Shown here: piece after piece, positions 42,200 to 51,766 of the stretch
How positions within the stretch are numbered: the first letter of the stretch is position 1
Layout: each line of letters begins with the position of its first letter
Assembly (NCBI GenBank): GCA_963816315.1
Contig: CAWFJZ010000008.1
Span: 124,001-188,000, forward strand
Origin: CADEEN01 sp963816315
GTDB lineage: Bacteria > Pseudomonadota > Gammaproteobacteria > Burkholderiales > Burkholderiaceae_C
Length of the DNA stretch: 64,000 nt
Direction: 5' to 3'
Made by a program: the position numbers and the translations under genes
Notes under the pieces: model-generated
Database searches by the model: none
What the model saw: the letters and a program-made list of their open reading frames with translations, nothing else
Told to the model about the DNA's origin: nothing

Positions 42200-43299
42200 C
42201 GGGGAATACATCGCATACGAGTGCGACAGCGCTCGGCGCCCTGTCTATCGGGCTCAGCGACCCTAACCCGAGGGTAGGTTGTCTGTTGGTCTCTGCAAGT
42301 GGCGCGGCTTTGGGATCTGGCCACACCCAACGCGCGGGCTCTGCCCACGCCGAAGTCATTGCGCTGCGCGCGGCCGGCACTCGTGCCCGCGGAGCCACCG
42401 CCTACGTCACCCTCGAACCCTGCTCGCACCACGGCCGCACGCCGCCCTGTTGCGACGCGTTGATCGAAGCCGGCGTTGCCAAGGTCGTCGTCGCCATTGA
42501 AGACCCGAACCCGCTGGTTGCGGGTCGTGGCATCGCGCGGTTGCGCGCGGCGGGTATCGAGGTCGAGGTCGTTGGCGGCGAGTGGGGTGCGGCCTCGCGT
42601 GAGCTCAACATCGGGTTCTTCTCGCGCATGCTGCGCGGCAAGCCGTGGGTGCGGATGAAGGTCGCGGCCTCGCTCGATGGCCGCACCGCGCTGGCCGACG
42701 GCACCAGCCAATGGATCACTGGCGAGGCGGCGCGCGCCGACGGCCACGCATGGCGGAAGCGCGCCGGTGCAGTCTTGACGGGCATCGGCACCGTGCGCGA
42801 CGATGACCCACGGCTCGATGTGCGGTTGGTGTCCACCGAAGTTCAGCCGCTGCGAGTGGTCGTCGATTCGCGCTTGGAAATCAGCGCCGCGGCGCACGTG
42901 TTGCAGCCGCCGGGCAGGGCGCTGGTCTATACGACGAGCAGCGATGCAGCGCGTGTTGCTGCGCTGGCGTCGGATCACGTCGAGGTGGCGCCGCTGCCCG
43001 CCGATGCCAACGGCAAGACCGATCTCGCGGCGATGCTCGCCGACTTGGCGCGCCGCGGCGTCAACGAGTTGCATGTCGAGGCCGGCGAGAAGCTCAATGC
43101 GTCGCTGCTGCATGCGGGCTTGGTCGATGAGCTGCTGTTGTACGCCGCACCGCGGCTGATCGGCGAGGGCCGCGCCATCGCCGCCCTCGGCGCGCTCGGC
43201 AGCTTGGCCGAGAGCTTCGACTTCGAGTTCATCAACGTCGAACGAGTCGGCGCCGATCTGCGGCTGCGCTTGAGGCCGCCGGGGCGCGCCGCGTTCTAG
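42196..43299 (+). CDS. ribD: Bifunctional riboflavin deaminase/reductase RibD
   Basis: 367 residues from GTG 42196, overlapping the PilV stop. Deaminase zinc motif in AGSAHAEVIALR and EPCSHHGRTPPCCDAL; reductase domain with RMKVAASLDGRTALADG, GIGTVRDDDPRL and VDELLLYAAPRLIGEGR. It catalyses two consecutive cytoplasmic steps of riboflavin synthesis. The N-terminus before LSDPNPRVG is shorter than usual, hinting that the true beginning may overlap pilV or be altered by an indel. Confidence 0.93.
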   Translation: MTGNTSHTSATALGALSIGLSDPNPRVGCLLVSASGAALGSGHTQRAGSAHAEVIALRAAGTRARGATAYVTLEPCSHHGRTPPCCDALIEAGVAKVVVAIEDPNPLVAGRGIARLRAAGIEVEVVGGEWGAASRELNIGFFSRMLRGKPWVRMKVAASLDGRTALADGTSQWITGEAARADGHAWRKRAGAVLTGIGTVRDDDPRLDVRLVSTEVQPLRVVVDSRLEISAAAHVLQPPGRALVYTTSSDAARVAALASDHVEVAPLPADANGKTDLAAMLADLARRGVNELHVEAGEKLNASLLHAGLVDELLLYAAPRLIGEGRAIAALGALGSLAESFDFEFINVERVGADLRLRLRPPGRAAF

Positions 43300-43307
43300 C
43301 CTGACCC

Positions 43308-43350
43308 AAGGCTTCGACAGGCTCAGCCCGAACGGAGCTGAGCGAGCCGT
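43308..43350. repeat. Dispersed intergenic repeat (cttcgacaggctcagc type)
   Basis: Contains ggcttcgacaggctcagccc followed by gaacgg and an inverted gctgagc, forming a 7-bp hairpin (43321-43327 with 43337-43343). This word is familiar as a highly repeated intergenic element in Burkholderiales. It sits just before the ribBX promoter. Confidence 0.6.
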
Positions 43351-43361
43351 GGGCGGCCACC

Positions 43362-43367
43362 TACAAT
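43362..43367 (+). promoter_or_regulatory. Likely -10 element of ribBX
   Basis: TACAAT, nine bases before the ATG. If initiation is seven bases downstream, the mRNA is nearly leaderless. The same arrangement and surrounding sequence recur before the YeeE gene at 56403. Confidence 0.5.
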
Positions 43368-43376
43368 TCGCGCCCT

Positions 43377-44483
43377 ATGTCGATTTCCCCGATCCCCGAA
43401 CTCGTCGCTGAACTCGCGGCTGGGCGCATGGTCGTGCTGGTCGATGAAGAGGACCGCGAGAACGAGGGTGATCTGGTGTTGGCGGCCGATCACGTCACGC
43501 CCGAGGCGATCAACTTCATGGCCCGCCATGGCCGCGGCCTGATCTGCCTGACGCTGACTCGCGAGCGCTGCGAGCGCCTGCGCCTGCAGAGCATGGCACG
43601 CAGCAATGGCACCAAGTTCGGCACCGCGTTCACCGTCTCGATCGAAGCCGCGCAGGGCGTCACCACCGGCATCTCGGCGGCCGACCGCGCGCGCACGGTG
43701 CAAGCCGCGGTGGCGCGCGAGGCGCGGGCCGAAGACATCGTGCAGCCGGGCCACATCTTTCCGATCCAGGCGCAGGACGGCGGCGTGCTGATGCGCGCCG
43801 GGCACACCGAAGCCGGATGCGACCTCTCAGCGATGGCCGGCCTGACGCCGTCCGCCGTGATCTGCGAGATCATGAAGGACGACGGCACGATGGCGCGGCT
43901 GCCGGACCTCGAAGTCTTCGCGCGCGAGCATGGCCTGAAGATCGGCACCATCGCCGCGCTGATCCAGCACCGCAGCCACAACGAAACGCTGATCGAGCCG
44001 CTGGGCACGCGCGAGTTGCGCACGCTGCAAGGCACCTTCCGCTGTACCGCGTTTCGCGACCGCATCGCCGGTGGTGTGCACCTCGGTCTGGCCGTCGGCC
44101 AGTGGGACGAGAGCGACGAGGTGCCGGTGCGCGTGCACGAACCGCTGTCGGTGATGGACTTGCTCGACGTGCACGGCAGCGCGCATTCGTGGCCGCTGCC
44201 GGTTGCACTGGCCGCGCTGCAGCAGCAGGGCCGCGGTGTGGCCGTGCTGCTCAACGCCGGCACCGATGCGCAGGTGCTCGTCGGCCACCTGGTGCCGGGC
44301 GCCGCGGCGCCGCGCATACCGGCGCGCAACATGGACTTGCGCACCTACGGCATCGGCGCGCAGATCCTGCGCCACCTCGGCGTGCACCGCATGAAGCTGC
44401 TCGGCCACCCGCGCCGCATGCCGAGCATGACCGGCTACGGTCTCGAGGTCACGGGTTGGGTCGCTCCACCAGCACAGGGATAA
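43377..44483 (+). CDS. ribBX: 3,4-dihydroxy-2-butanone-4-phosphate synthase with degenerate GTP cyclohydrolase II domain
   Basis: 368 residues. N-terminal DHBP synthase is complete (DEEDRENEGDLVLAADHVTP, FTVSIEA, GHTEAGCD). The C-terminal half aligns with GTP cyclohydrolase II (PVRVHEPLSVMDLLDV...MDLRTYGIGAQILRHLGV) but the three zinc cysteines and GSLRCDCG loop are missing. This hybrid, called RibBX in my recollection, occurs in many Betaproteobacteria, where a separate ribA supplies the first step. No ribE (riboflavin synthase) lies between ribD and this gene, though it often does elsewhere. Confidence 0.87.
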   Translation: MSISPIPELVAELAAGRMVVLVDEEDRENEGDLVLAADHVTPEAINFMARHGRGLICLTLTRERCERLRLQSMARSNGTKFGTAFTVSIEAAQGVTTGISAADRARTVQAAVAREARAEDIVQPGHIFPIQAQDGGVLMRAGHTEAGCDLSAMAGLTPSAVICEIMKDDGTMARLPDLEVFAREHGLKIGTIAALIQHRSHNETLIEPLGTRELRTLQGTFRCTAFRDRIAGGVHLGLAVGQWDESDEVPVRVHEPLSVMDLLDVHGSAHSWPLPVALAALQQQGRGVAVLLNAGTDAQVLVGHLVPGAAAPRIPARNMDLRTYGIGAQILRHLGVHRMKLLGHPRRMPSMTGYGLEVTGWVAPPAQG

Positions 44484-44487
44484 CAAC

Positions 44488-44953
44488 ATGCAAGACGCCG
44501 ACACCGGAACCGCGCCCCAGGAACTCGACGGCGAGGGCTTGCACATCGGCATCGTCCGCGCGCGTTTCAACGACGCGGTGACGAAGCAGCTGGAAGAAGC
44601 CTGCGTCGCCGAGCTCGCCGTGCTCGGCGTCGCGGCCAAGCACATCAAGCGCGTCAGCGTGCCCGGCGCGCTCGAAGTGCCGCTGGCCTTGAAGGTCATG
44701 GCCGACAGCGACGAGTTCGACGCGCTGGTTGCCATCGGTTGCGTGATCCGCGGTGAGACGTATCACTTCGAGCTCGTCGCCAACGAGAGCGGCGCCGGAG
44801 TGACGCGCGTCGCGCTCGACCACCAGGTGCCGGTTGCCAACGCGATCCTCACCGTGGACAACGAGGCGCAGGCTTTGGCGCGGGCCGAAGAGCAAAGGGC
44901 GCGATGCGGCGCGTGTCGCGGTCGAGATGGCGAATCTGCTCGAGGACATGTGA
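44488..44953 (+). CDS. ribH: 6,7-dimethyl-8-ribityllumazine synthase, one frameshift
   Basis: ATG 44488 (MQDADTGTAPQELDGEGLHI). Conserved blocks IGIVRARFNDAVT, VPGALEVPLALK, AIGCVIRGETYHFELVANES and PVANAILTVDNEAQALARAE. At about 44896 an extra base shifts the frame away from the expected GRDAARVAVEMANLLEDM, which is found in the next frame and ends at TGA 44951. Repaired length is about 154 residues. Without the repair it would read through into NusB, giving a spurious fusion. Confidence 0.92.
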
Positions 44954-45414
44954 ACGCGACTTCGACTCGAAAGCCCACGGCCGCGAAATCGCAGCGCCGC
45001 CGCGCGCGCGAGCTGGCGCTGCAGGGCCTGTACCAGTGGCTGATCGCCGGCGGCGACGCCGACGCGATCGACGCGCAACTGCGCGAGCACGAGGGCTATG
45101 CCAAGTGCGACAGCGTGCATTTCGATGCGCTGCTGCGCGGCTCGATCGAGCAGGCCGCGGTGCTCGATGCGGCGCTGGCCAAACATGTCGATCGCAAGAC
45201 CACCGAGCTGTCGCCGGTCGAACACGGCGTGCTGATGATCGGCGCCTACGAACTCACGCATTGCCTGGACATTCCGTACAAGGTGGCGATCAACGAAGCG
45301 GTTGAACTCGCCAAGTCCTTCGGCGGCACCGACGGCCACAAGTACGTCAACGGCGTGCTCGACAAGGTCGCGGCCGATCTGCGGCCTGCCGAAGTGAAAG
45401 CCGCACGCGGCTGA
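44950..45414 (+). CDS. nusB: Transcription antitermination protein NusB
   Basis: 154 residues from GTG 44950, overlapping the ribH stop (GTGA). Conserved SQRRRARELALQGLYQW, LSPVEHGVLMIGAYEL, IPYKVAINEAVELAKSFGGT and KYVNGVLDKVAADLR. It binds boxA RNA with S10 during rRNA transcription. The ribH-nusB coupling is conserved across proteobacteria. Confidence 0.95.
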   Translation: MNATSTRKPTAAKSQRRRARELALQGLYQWLIAGGDADAIDAQLREHEGYAKCDSVHFDALLRGSIEQAAVLDAALAKHVDRKTTELSPVEHGVLMIGAYELTHCLDIPYKVAINEAVELAKSFGGTDGHKYVNGVLDKVAADLRPAEVKAARG

Positions 45415-45424
45415 GCGCGCGCGC

Positions 45425-46624
45425 ATGATCAGAACGTCGTCGCGGCTCGACCACATCGAGCCTTTCTACGTCATGGAGTGCGCCAAGGCCGCCGACGAGA
45501 TCGCGCGCGGCCCGCTGTGCGATCCGGCGCAGGGCGGCCGGCCGATGATCTACCTGAACATCGGCGAGCCCGATTTCACCGCCGCGCCGCTGGTCGTCGA
45601 AGCCGCAACCCGCTGCATGGCGCAGGGCCGCACGCAGTACACGCATGCCACGGGCCTGTCTGGGCTGCGCGAAGACATCGCGCGCTGGTACGCGCAGCGC
45701 TTCGGTCTGAGCATCGCGCCGAACGCATCGTCGTCACCGCGGGCGCGTCGGCGGCGCTGCAACTCATCACCGCGGCGCTGGTCGATCAGGGCGACGAGGT
45801 GCTGCTGCCCGACCCGAGCTACCCGTGCAACCGCCACTTCGTTGCCGCGGCCGGCGGCCGCGCGGTGCTGCTGCCGTCGGGGCCCGAGCAGCGCTATCAG
45901 CTCGACGCGCAAGCGGTGCGCAGCGCGTGGGGCGAACACACGCGCGGCGTGCTGCTGGCCTCGCCGTCCAACCCCACCGGCACGTCGATCGCGCGCAGCG
46001 AGATGCGCGCCATCGTCGAAGCCGTGCGCGAGCGCGGCGGCTTCACGCTGGTCGATGAGATCTACCTCGGCCTGTCGTACGACGAAGCCTTCGGCCACAG
46101 CGCGTTGGAACATGGCGACGACGTGATCGCCATCAACAGCTTCTCCAAATACTTCGGCATGACCGGCTGGCGCCTGGGCTGGCTGGTGCTGCCGCCGGCG
46201 CTCGTGCCCGCGGTCGAGAAGCTGGCGCAGAACCTCTACATCTGCGCCTCGTCGATCGCGCAGCACGGGCGCGCACGCGGCGCGTGCGTGCTTCGAGCCC
46301 GCGTCGCTGGCCGAGTACGAGCGCCGCCGCGCGGCCTTCCGCGAGCGCCGCGACTTCATCGTGCCGGCGTTGCAACGCCTCGGCCTGCCGGTGCCGGTGA
46401 TGCCGGACGGCGCGTTCTATGCGTATGCCGACGTCAGCGCGCACGCCGCCAGCAGCTGGGACTTCTGTTTCGATCTGATGCGCCGCGCGCAGGTGGCGCT
46501 GACACCCGGCCGCGACTTCGGCCCCGCGGCCGGCGAGCGCCATCTGCGCCTGTCGTTTGCGAGTTCGATGCCGCAATTGCAGGAGGCGGCGCAACGCCTC
46601 GAGCAGGCCTTGCGCGCCGGCTGA
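45425..46624 (+). CDS. PLP-dependent class I/II aminotransferase, two frameshifts
   Basis: ATG 45425 (MIRTSSRLDHIEPFYVM). MIYLNIGEPDFTAAPL and GRTQYTHATGLSGLRE lie in the first frame, RIVVTAGASAALQL to NSFSKYFGMTGWRLGW (PLP Lys in SFSKYFG) in the second (a missing G near 45722), and PALQRLGLPVPVMPDGAFYA to the end in the first again (indel near 46270). Repaired length is about 395 residues. Aspartate/alanine-aminotransferase-like; substrate not determinable. It follows nusB as in other Burkholderiales. Confidence 0.88.
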
Positions 46625-46762
46625 ACGCGCGCCGGGTGTGCGCTATTGCGCACGCCGTCGCATCAGCGGCAACAAAGCGTTAAGGCCGCGTCGAATACCG
46701 CGAGCGTGTGCGGTATTTCTGCCAGCGTCGTCGCGGTGCGGCCGATAAGCTGACCATCCGTC

Positions 46763-48398
46763 ATGACGCCCACGCTGCCCGGACCCTTGTCCGCGATCCC
46801 CGCCGCTGCGCCTGCCCGGCTGAAGACGCCGGCAACGACGCCAGCTTCGCCGCCACGGTGGTCGAAGAACTCTTCGTCGAAGCCGAAGAGGGCGACAGCC
46901 TGCCGGCCGTGGACAGCAGCGACGACGCACTGCAGTTGCTGCCGACGCTGTCGCACGTCGGCCGCTACCTGCTCAAGCACCAGCTCGGCAGCGGCGGCCT
47001 CGGCGCGGTGTACGCCGCGCTCGATCCGCTGCTGTCGCGGCAGGTCGCGGTGAAGATGCTGCACGTCGCCGACCTCGACACGGCCGAGCGCGGCGTGCTC
47101 GAGTCGCAACTGCTCGCCGAAGCGCGCGCCGCCGCCGGCCTCGCGCACCCCAACATCGTGACGATGTACGACGCCGGCCTGGCGCCCGAGGGCGTGTACA
47201 TCGCCATGGAGCGGCTGCAGGGCAAGGACGTGCGCCAGTTGCTGGCCGACGGCTGGCGGCCCGACGCGGTGCAGGCCGCGCGCATCGCCAAGCGCCTGGC
47301 CGACGCGCTGGCCTACGCGCATGGCAAGGGCGTCGTGCATTGCGACATCAAGCCGGCCAACATCTTCATGGTCGGCCGCACGCAGCCCAAGGTGCTCGAC
47401 TTCGGCATCGCCCGCGTGACGCGCCGGCGCGGCCGCAGGCAGCGGCGGCTGATGCAGCGTCGACATCGACACCGGCTCGCTCGGCGCCGCGCCGGCCGAA
47501 CTCGGCTCGCCGTACTACGTGTCGCCCGAGCAGTTGCGCGGCGAAGAACTCGATGCGCGCGCCGACGTCTACGGCGTCGGCGTGGTGATGTACGAAATGC
47601 TGACCGGCCAGCGCGCGTTTGCCGGCGCCAGCCTCGACGAGATCCGCCGCGCGGTGCAGGGCAGCGACGTGCCGGCGCGCACGTGGTCAACCCGAAGGTC
47701 GATCGCGCGCTGTCGGACATCGTCGCCCGCGCGATGGCGCGCAAGCCCGGCGACCGCTACCGCTCGGCGCGCCAGCTCTCGCGCGCGCTGCGCACCTGGA
47801 TCAGCGAAGAGACCAACGGCCTGGTGCACAAGCCGCCGGCACGCGCCTGGCGCGCCTGGGGCGGTTGGGTGTGGGCGGCGGGCGGCACGCTGGCCATCGG
47901 CTTCATCGCCTTGGTGTGGCCGCTGACGCCGCATCGATCCGCGGCGCCGCAGGCGCTCGTTTCCGCACCGGTCGCCACGCCCCGTGCGACGACGAGCTCG
48001 TCATCGCGGCCGCGCCGCGCCGCGCCCGCGCCGACGGCCGAAGCCCCGATCAGCGAGGCGGCCGCGCCCGCAGCCGGTCGGCGGCCAAGCCGCGTGCCGA
48101 GGCCGCTCGCGTCATCAAGAAAGACAAGCCGCCTGCGAAGGAGAAGACCGCGCCCGTGGCCGCCGAGCCGGCGCCGGCAGCCGCGCCGGCGCCGGGCGTC
48201 GTGCAACTGGCGGTCACGCCCTGGGGCCAGGTCGAGGTCGATGGCCGCGCGGTCGGCACGACGCCGCCGCTGACGCGCCTGTCCTTGCCCGCGGGCTCGC
48301 ACCAGATCGTCGTGCGCAACGGCGATTCGCCCGCCTTCACCGCCAGCGTCACCGTCAGCGAAGACAAGCCGGTGACGCTGCGCCACCGTTTCGAATGA
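46763..48398 (+). CDS. Serine/threonine protein kinase with PEGA-like C-terminus, several frameshifts
   Basis: ATG 46763 (MTPTLPGPLSAIPAAAPARL). Kinase domain: VGRYLLKHQLGSGGLGAVYA, VAVKML, catalytic loop HCDIKPANIF, DFGIARVTRR, then, after an indel near 47425, LGSPYYVSPEQLRGEELDAR. After about 47690 comes DIVARAMARKPGDRYRSARQ. One membrane helix (AAGGTLAIGFIALVWPL), an Ala/Pro-rich linker and a PEGA-like end (VEVDGRAVGTTPPLTRLSLP). At least five indels. Hanks-type kinase in the inner membrane with a periplasmic PEGA domain. Confidence 0.85.
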
Positions 48399-48823
48399 TC
48401 ACGACGATGCACCCTTTGCTCCACCGCGCCGCCGCGGCCACATTGATCGCCCTGACCGCCGGCTGTGTGCAGCAAGGCCTCACCGACGTCATGCAGCGGC
48501 CCGCCGAGCGCGCGCTGTTGAACGGTCTGCGCGCCTACGATGACGGCCAGTACGCCGAAGCCGAGCGCGCCTTGCAGGAGGCCTTGAAGACCGGCCTGGC
48601 GAGCGCCAAGGACCGCGCCAACGCGCACAAGCACCTGGCCTTCGTCTACTGCACGAGCCAGCGCGCGCCGGCCTGCGAAGCGGCGTTTCGCGAGGCGCGC
48701 CACGCCGATCCGGAGTTCGCGCTGAGCCGCGCCGAAACCGGCCACCCGCAATGGGGGCCGGTGTACAAGAAGGTCGCGCGTCGGCGCGCCGAGCCAGCGT
48801 TCCGACCGTCGGCGGCGACATAA
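48395..48823 (+). CDS. TssQ-like lipoprotein with TPR-type repeats
   Basis: 142 residues from ATG 48395, overlapping the kinase stop by four bases. Lipoprotein signal (LIALTAGCVQQ, lipobox LTAGC). Helical repeat GLRAYDDGQYAEAERALQEA and NAHKHLAFVYCTSQRAPACE fit the TssQ family of T6SS-associated lipoproteins. No type VI genes are in the window, so the tight pairing with a kinase is the more informative context. Intact. Confidence 0.7.
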   Translation: MITTMHPLLHRAAAATLIALTAGCVQQGLTDVMQRPAERALLNGLRAYDDGQYAEAERALQEALKTGLASAKDRANAHKHLAFVYCTSQRAPACEAAFREARHADPEFALSRAETGHPQWGPVYKKVARRRAEPAFRPSAAT

Positions 48824-48839
48824 TGCCCCGCCGCATGAG

Positions 48840-49244
48840 GTGAACGCCTTCGTTCGCACACGCCGTTCGTGTGTATTGGGAAGACACCGACGCCGGCGGC
48901 GTCGTCTTCTACGCCAACTACCTGAAGTTCTTCGAGCGCGCGCGCACCGAGTGGCTGCGTGCGGCCGGCTTCGGGCAGGAGCAGTTGCGCAGCGAACTCG
49001 GGCTGATGTTCGTCGTCAGCGAGACTGCGCGTGCGCTACCACCGCCCGGCGCGGCTCGACGACGAGCTGCGCATCACCGTCGCTGCCCGAGCCGCCGCGC
49101 CACGTCACGCTGACGCTGGCGCAAAGCGCCACGCGCGGCGAGACGCGCCTGGTGGACGGCCGCATCACGATTGCTTGCGTCGACGCAGGAACCTTGCGTC
49201 CGCGCCGCATTCCCAAACCCGTCATCGAGACCTTGTTTGCATGA
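48840..49244 (+). CDS. ybgC: YbgC acyl-CoA thioesterase, frameshifted
   Basis: Likely GTG 48840 (VNAFVRT). VRVYWEDTDAGGVVFYANYL with catalytic Asp is in a second frame after an indel near 48865, RTEWLRAAGFGQEQLRSELG follows, then LRYHRPARLDDELRIT and RHVTLTLAQSATRGETRLVD in other frames (indels near 49030 and 49085). Hot-dog fold thioesterase that starts the tol-pal cluster in Proteobacteria. Its stop overlaps the tolQ start. Confidence 0.88.
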   Translation: MNAFVRTRRSCVLGRHRRRRRRLLRQLPEVLRARAHRVAACGRLRAGAVAQRTRADVRRQRDCACATTARRGSTTSCASPSLPEPPRHVTLTLAQSATRGETRLVDGRITIACVDAGTLRPRRIPKPVIETLFA

Positions 49245-49922
49245 ACCAAGACATGTCCATCATTTCGCTGGTGCTGCACGCCAGCTTCGTCGTCCAGGTG
49301 GTGATGGCCGGGCTGATGATCGTCTCGCTGACCAGCTGGACGGTGATCTTCGGCAAGCTCATCGGCCTGAAGCAGGTGCGCGTCAAGCAACGACGAGTTC
49401 GAGCGCGAGTTCTGGGCCGGCCGCCACCTGGGCGAGCTCTACCAGGCCGCCAACAACAAGCCGGCCAACGGCAAGACGGCGCCGATGGAGCGCATCTTCG
49501 CGTCGGGCATGCGCGAGTTCTTCAAGCTGCGCGAGAAGAAGCTCGACTCTGGTGTGCAGCTCGACGGCGCGCGCCGCGCCATGCGGGCCAGCTTTCAGCG
49601 CGAGTTGGACGTGATCGAAAGCCACCTGAGCTTTCTCGGCTCGGTGGCTTCGGTGAGCCCGTACGTCGGCCTGTTCGGCACGGTGTGGGGAATCATGCAT
49701 GCCTTCGTCGGCCTGTCGAACATGCAGCAGGTGACGCTGGCCACCGTGGCGCCCGGCATCGCCGAAGCGCTGGTGGCCACCGCGATCGGCCTGTTCGCCG
49801 CGATCCCGGCGGTGATCGCCTACAACCGCTTTGCGCGCGACATCGACCGCATCGCGATCCAGTTGGAAACCTTCATCGAAGAGTTCTCCAACATCCTGCA
49901 GCGCAACGCGGGAGCGACCTGA
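49241..49922 (+). CDS. tolQ: Tol-Pal proton channel subunit TolQ, one frameshift
   Basis: ATG 49241 (MNQDMSIISLVLHASFVVQV). Three-helix MotA/ExbB-type protein: first helix FVVQVVMAGLMIVSLTSWTV, then after an extra base near 49392 NDEFEREFWAG, and the conserved YVGLFGTVWGIMHAFVGLS and GIAEALVATAIGLFAAIPAV. It forms the inner-membrane proton channel with TolR. ATGA overlap with ybgC. Confidence 0.93.
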
Positions 49923-49923
49923 C

Positions 49924-50351
<428 letters not shown>

Positions 50352-50355
<4 letters not shown>

Positions 50356-51187
50356 ACGCGCAGGCCTCCACCTTCGGCCAACGCCGTCCGCCGCAACCGG
50401 CCGGCATGGGCCGCGGCGCGATGATGGCGCTGCTGGTGCACGCGGGTTTGCTGATCGCGCTGGCCTTCGGCGTGAGCTGGCGATCGAGCGAGCCGGCCGG
50501 CAGCAGCGCCGAGTTGTGGGCCGCGGTGCCGCAGGTGGCGGCGCCGGCGGCCGTGGCGCCGCCACCGCCGCCGCCGATGCCCAAGCCGCAGCCGAAGCCC
50601 GAAGCCGAAGGTCGAAGCCGCCGCCGCCCAAGCCCGAGACGCGCGACGCCGACATCGCGATCGAGAAGGCGAAGGCGGCGGAGAAGGAAAAGCGCGAGGA
50701 GCAGGAGCGCGAGAAGCTGGAGCGCCAGAAGGCGGAGAAGCCGGAGCGCGAGAAGGCAGCCAAGCACGAACGCGACAAAGCCGAGAAGGAGAAGCGCGAG
50801 GCCGCCGCCGAGGCCGAGCGTGTGGCCAAGCTGCGCGAGGAAAATCTGAAGCGCATGCTGGGACAGGCCGGTGCCACCGGCGCGCCGCAATCCACCGGCA
50901 CGGCGCAGCGCGATGCGGGGCCATCGGCCAGCTACGCCGGCAAGATCATCGCGCGCGTGCGGCCCAACATCGTGCTCACCGACAGCGTGCCGCCGACGCT
51001 GCGCGCCGAGGTCGAAGTGCGCGCCGCGCCCGACGGCACGATCACGCGCGGCGCCTCATCAAGTCCAGCGGCAACACCGACCTGGGACGACGCCGTGCTG
51101 CGCGCGATCGACCGCACGGAGACGCTGCCGAAGGACGACAACGGCACGCGTGCCGTCGTCGATCGTCATCGGCTTCACGCCGACTAG
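50352..51187 (+). CDS. tolA: TolA, periplasm-spanning Tol protein, frameshifted
   Basis: ATG 50352. One membrane helix (MMALLVHAGLLIALAFGVSW), a Pro/Lys-rich segment, then a long charged coiled coil (EKEKREEQEREKLERQKAEK) and a C-terminal domain YAGKIIARVRPNIVLTDSVP ending PSSIVIGFTPT. Indels near 50612, 51050, 51090 and 51160. It links TolQR to Pal at the outer membrane. The downstream tolB is separated by 2.4 kb of opposite-strand genes. Confidence 0.9.
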
Positions 51188-51764
51188 TCTTCGGCACGCG
51201 CCCCATCAGGTAGAACTCGTCGTTCGGCCGCAGCGACAGCAGGTTGGCCATGCGGTTCGACAGCCCGAACAGCGCCGTGATCGCGCCGATGTCCCAGATG
51301 TCTTCGTCGGTGAAGCCGTGCGCGCGCAGCGCGGCGAAGTCGGCCTCGACGATCTCGCCGCTGTCGTTGCAGACCTTCAACGCAAAGGCCAGCATCGCCC
51401 GCTGGCGCTCGCTGATGTCGGCCTTCAGATAGTTCGTCGCCACCTGGTCGGCGAGCAGCGGCGCCTTCGCATACACGCGCAGCAGCGCGCCGTGGGCAAC
51501 GACGCAGTACAGGCAATCGTTGGCCGCCGAGGTGGCGACGATGATCATCTCGCGCTCGGCTTTCGTCAGCGTGCCGCTGTCCTTCAACAGCAGCGCGTCG
51601 TGCCAGGCGAAGAACGCGCGCGCTTCATCGGGGCGGTGCGCGAAGGCGAGGAAGACGTTGGGCACGAAGCCGGCCTTGGCCTGCACGTCGAGGATGCGTG
51701 CGCGCAGGTCTTCGGGCAGATCCTTGATCTCCGGCACGGGCCAACGCGAGATGGGTGTGCTCAT
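51184..51764 (-). CDS. Peroxidase-related carboxymuconolactone decarboxylase-like protein
   Basis: About 192 residues from ATG 51764 (MSTPISRWPVPEIKDLPEDL). AhpD-like fold with the redox pair in NDCLYCVVAHG (CxxC with the following His), and IWDIGAITALFGLSNRMANL near the end. The last codons appear in a shifted frame; the stop at 51184 overlaps the tolA stop. Likely a peroxidase-type thiol enzyme. It starts 2 bp after the msbA stop, so the two are cotranscribed. Confidence 0.8.
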
Positions 51765-51766
51765 GA

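Noticed and set aside
43300..43376. FMN riboswitch before ribBX
   Set aside because: The 77-bp spacer is too short and lacks the conserved aptamer; it holds a dispersed repeat and a -10 box instead.
44488..45414. A RibH-NusB fusion protein
   Set aside because: The continuous frame is produced by one indel near 44896; the proper RibH end is found in the next frame and the two genes overlap by four bases.
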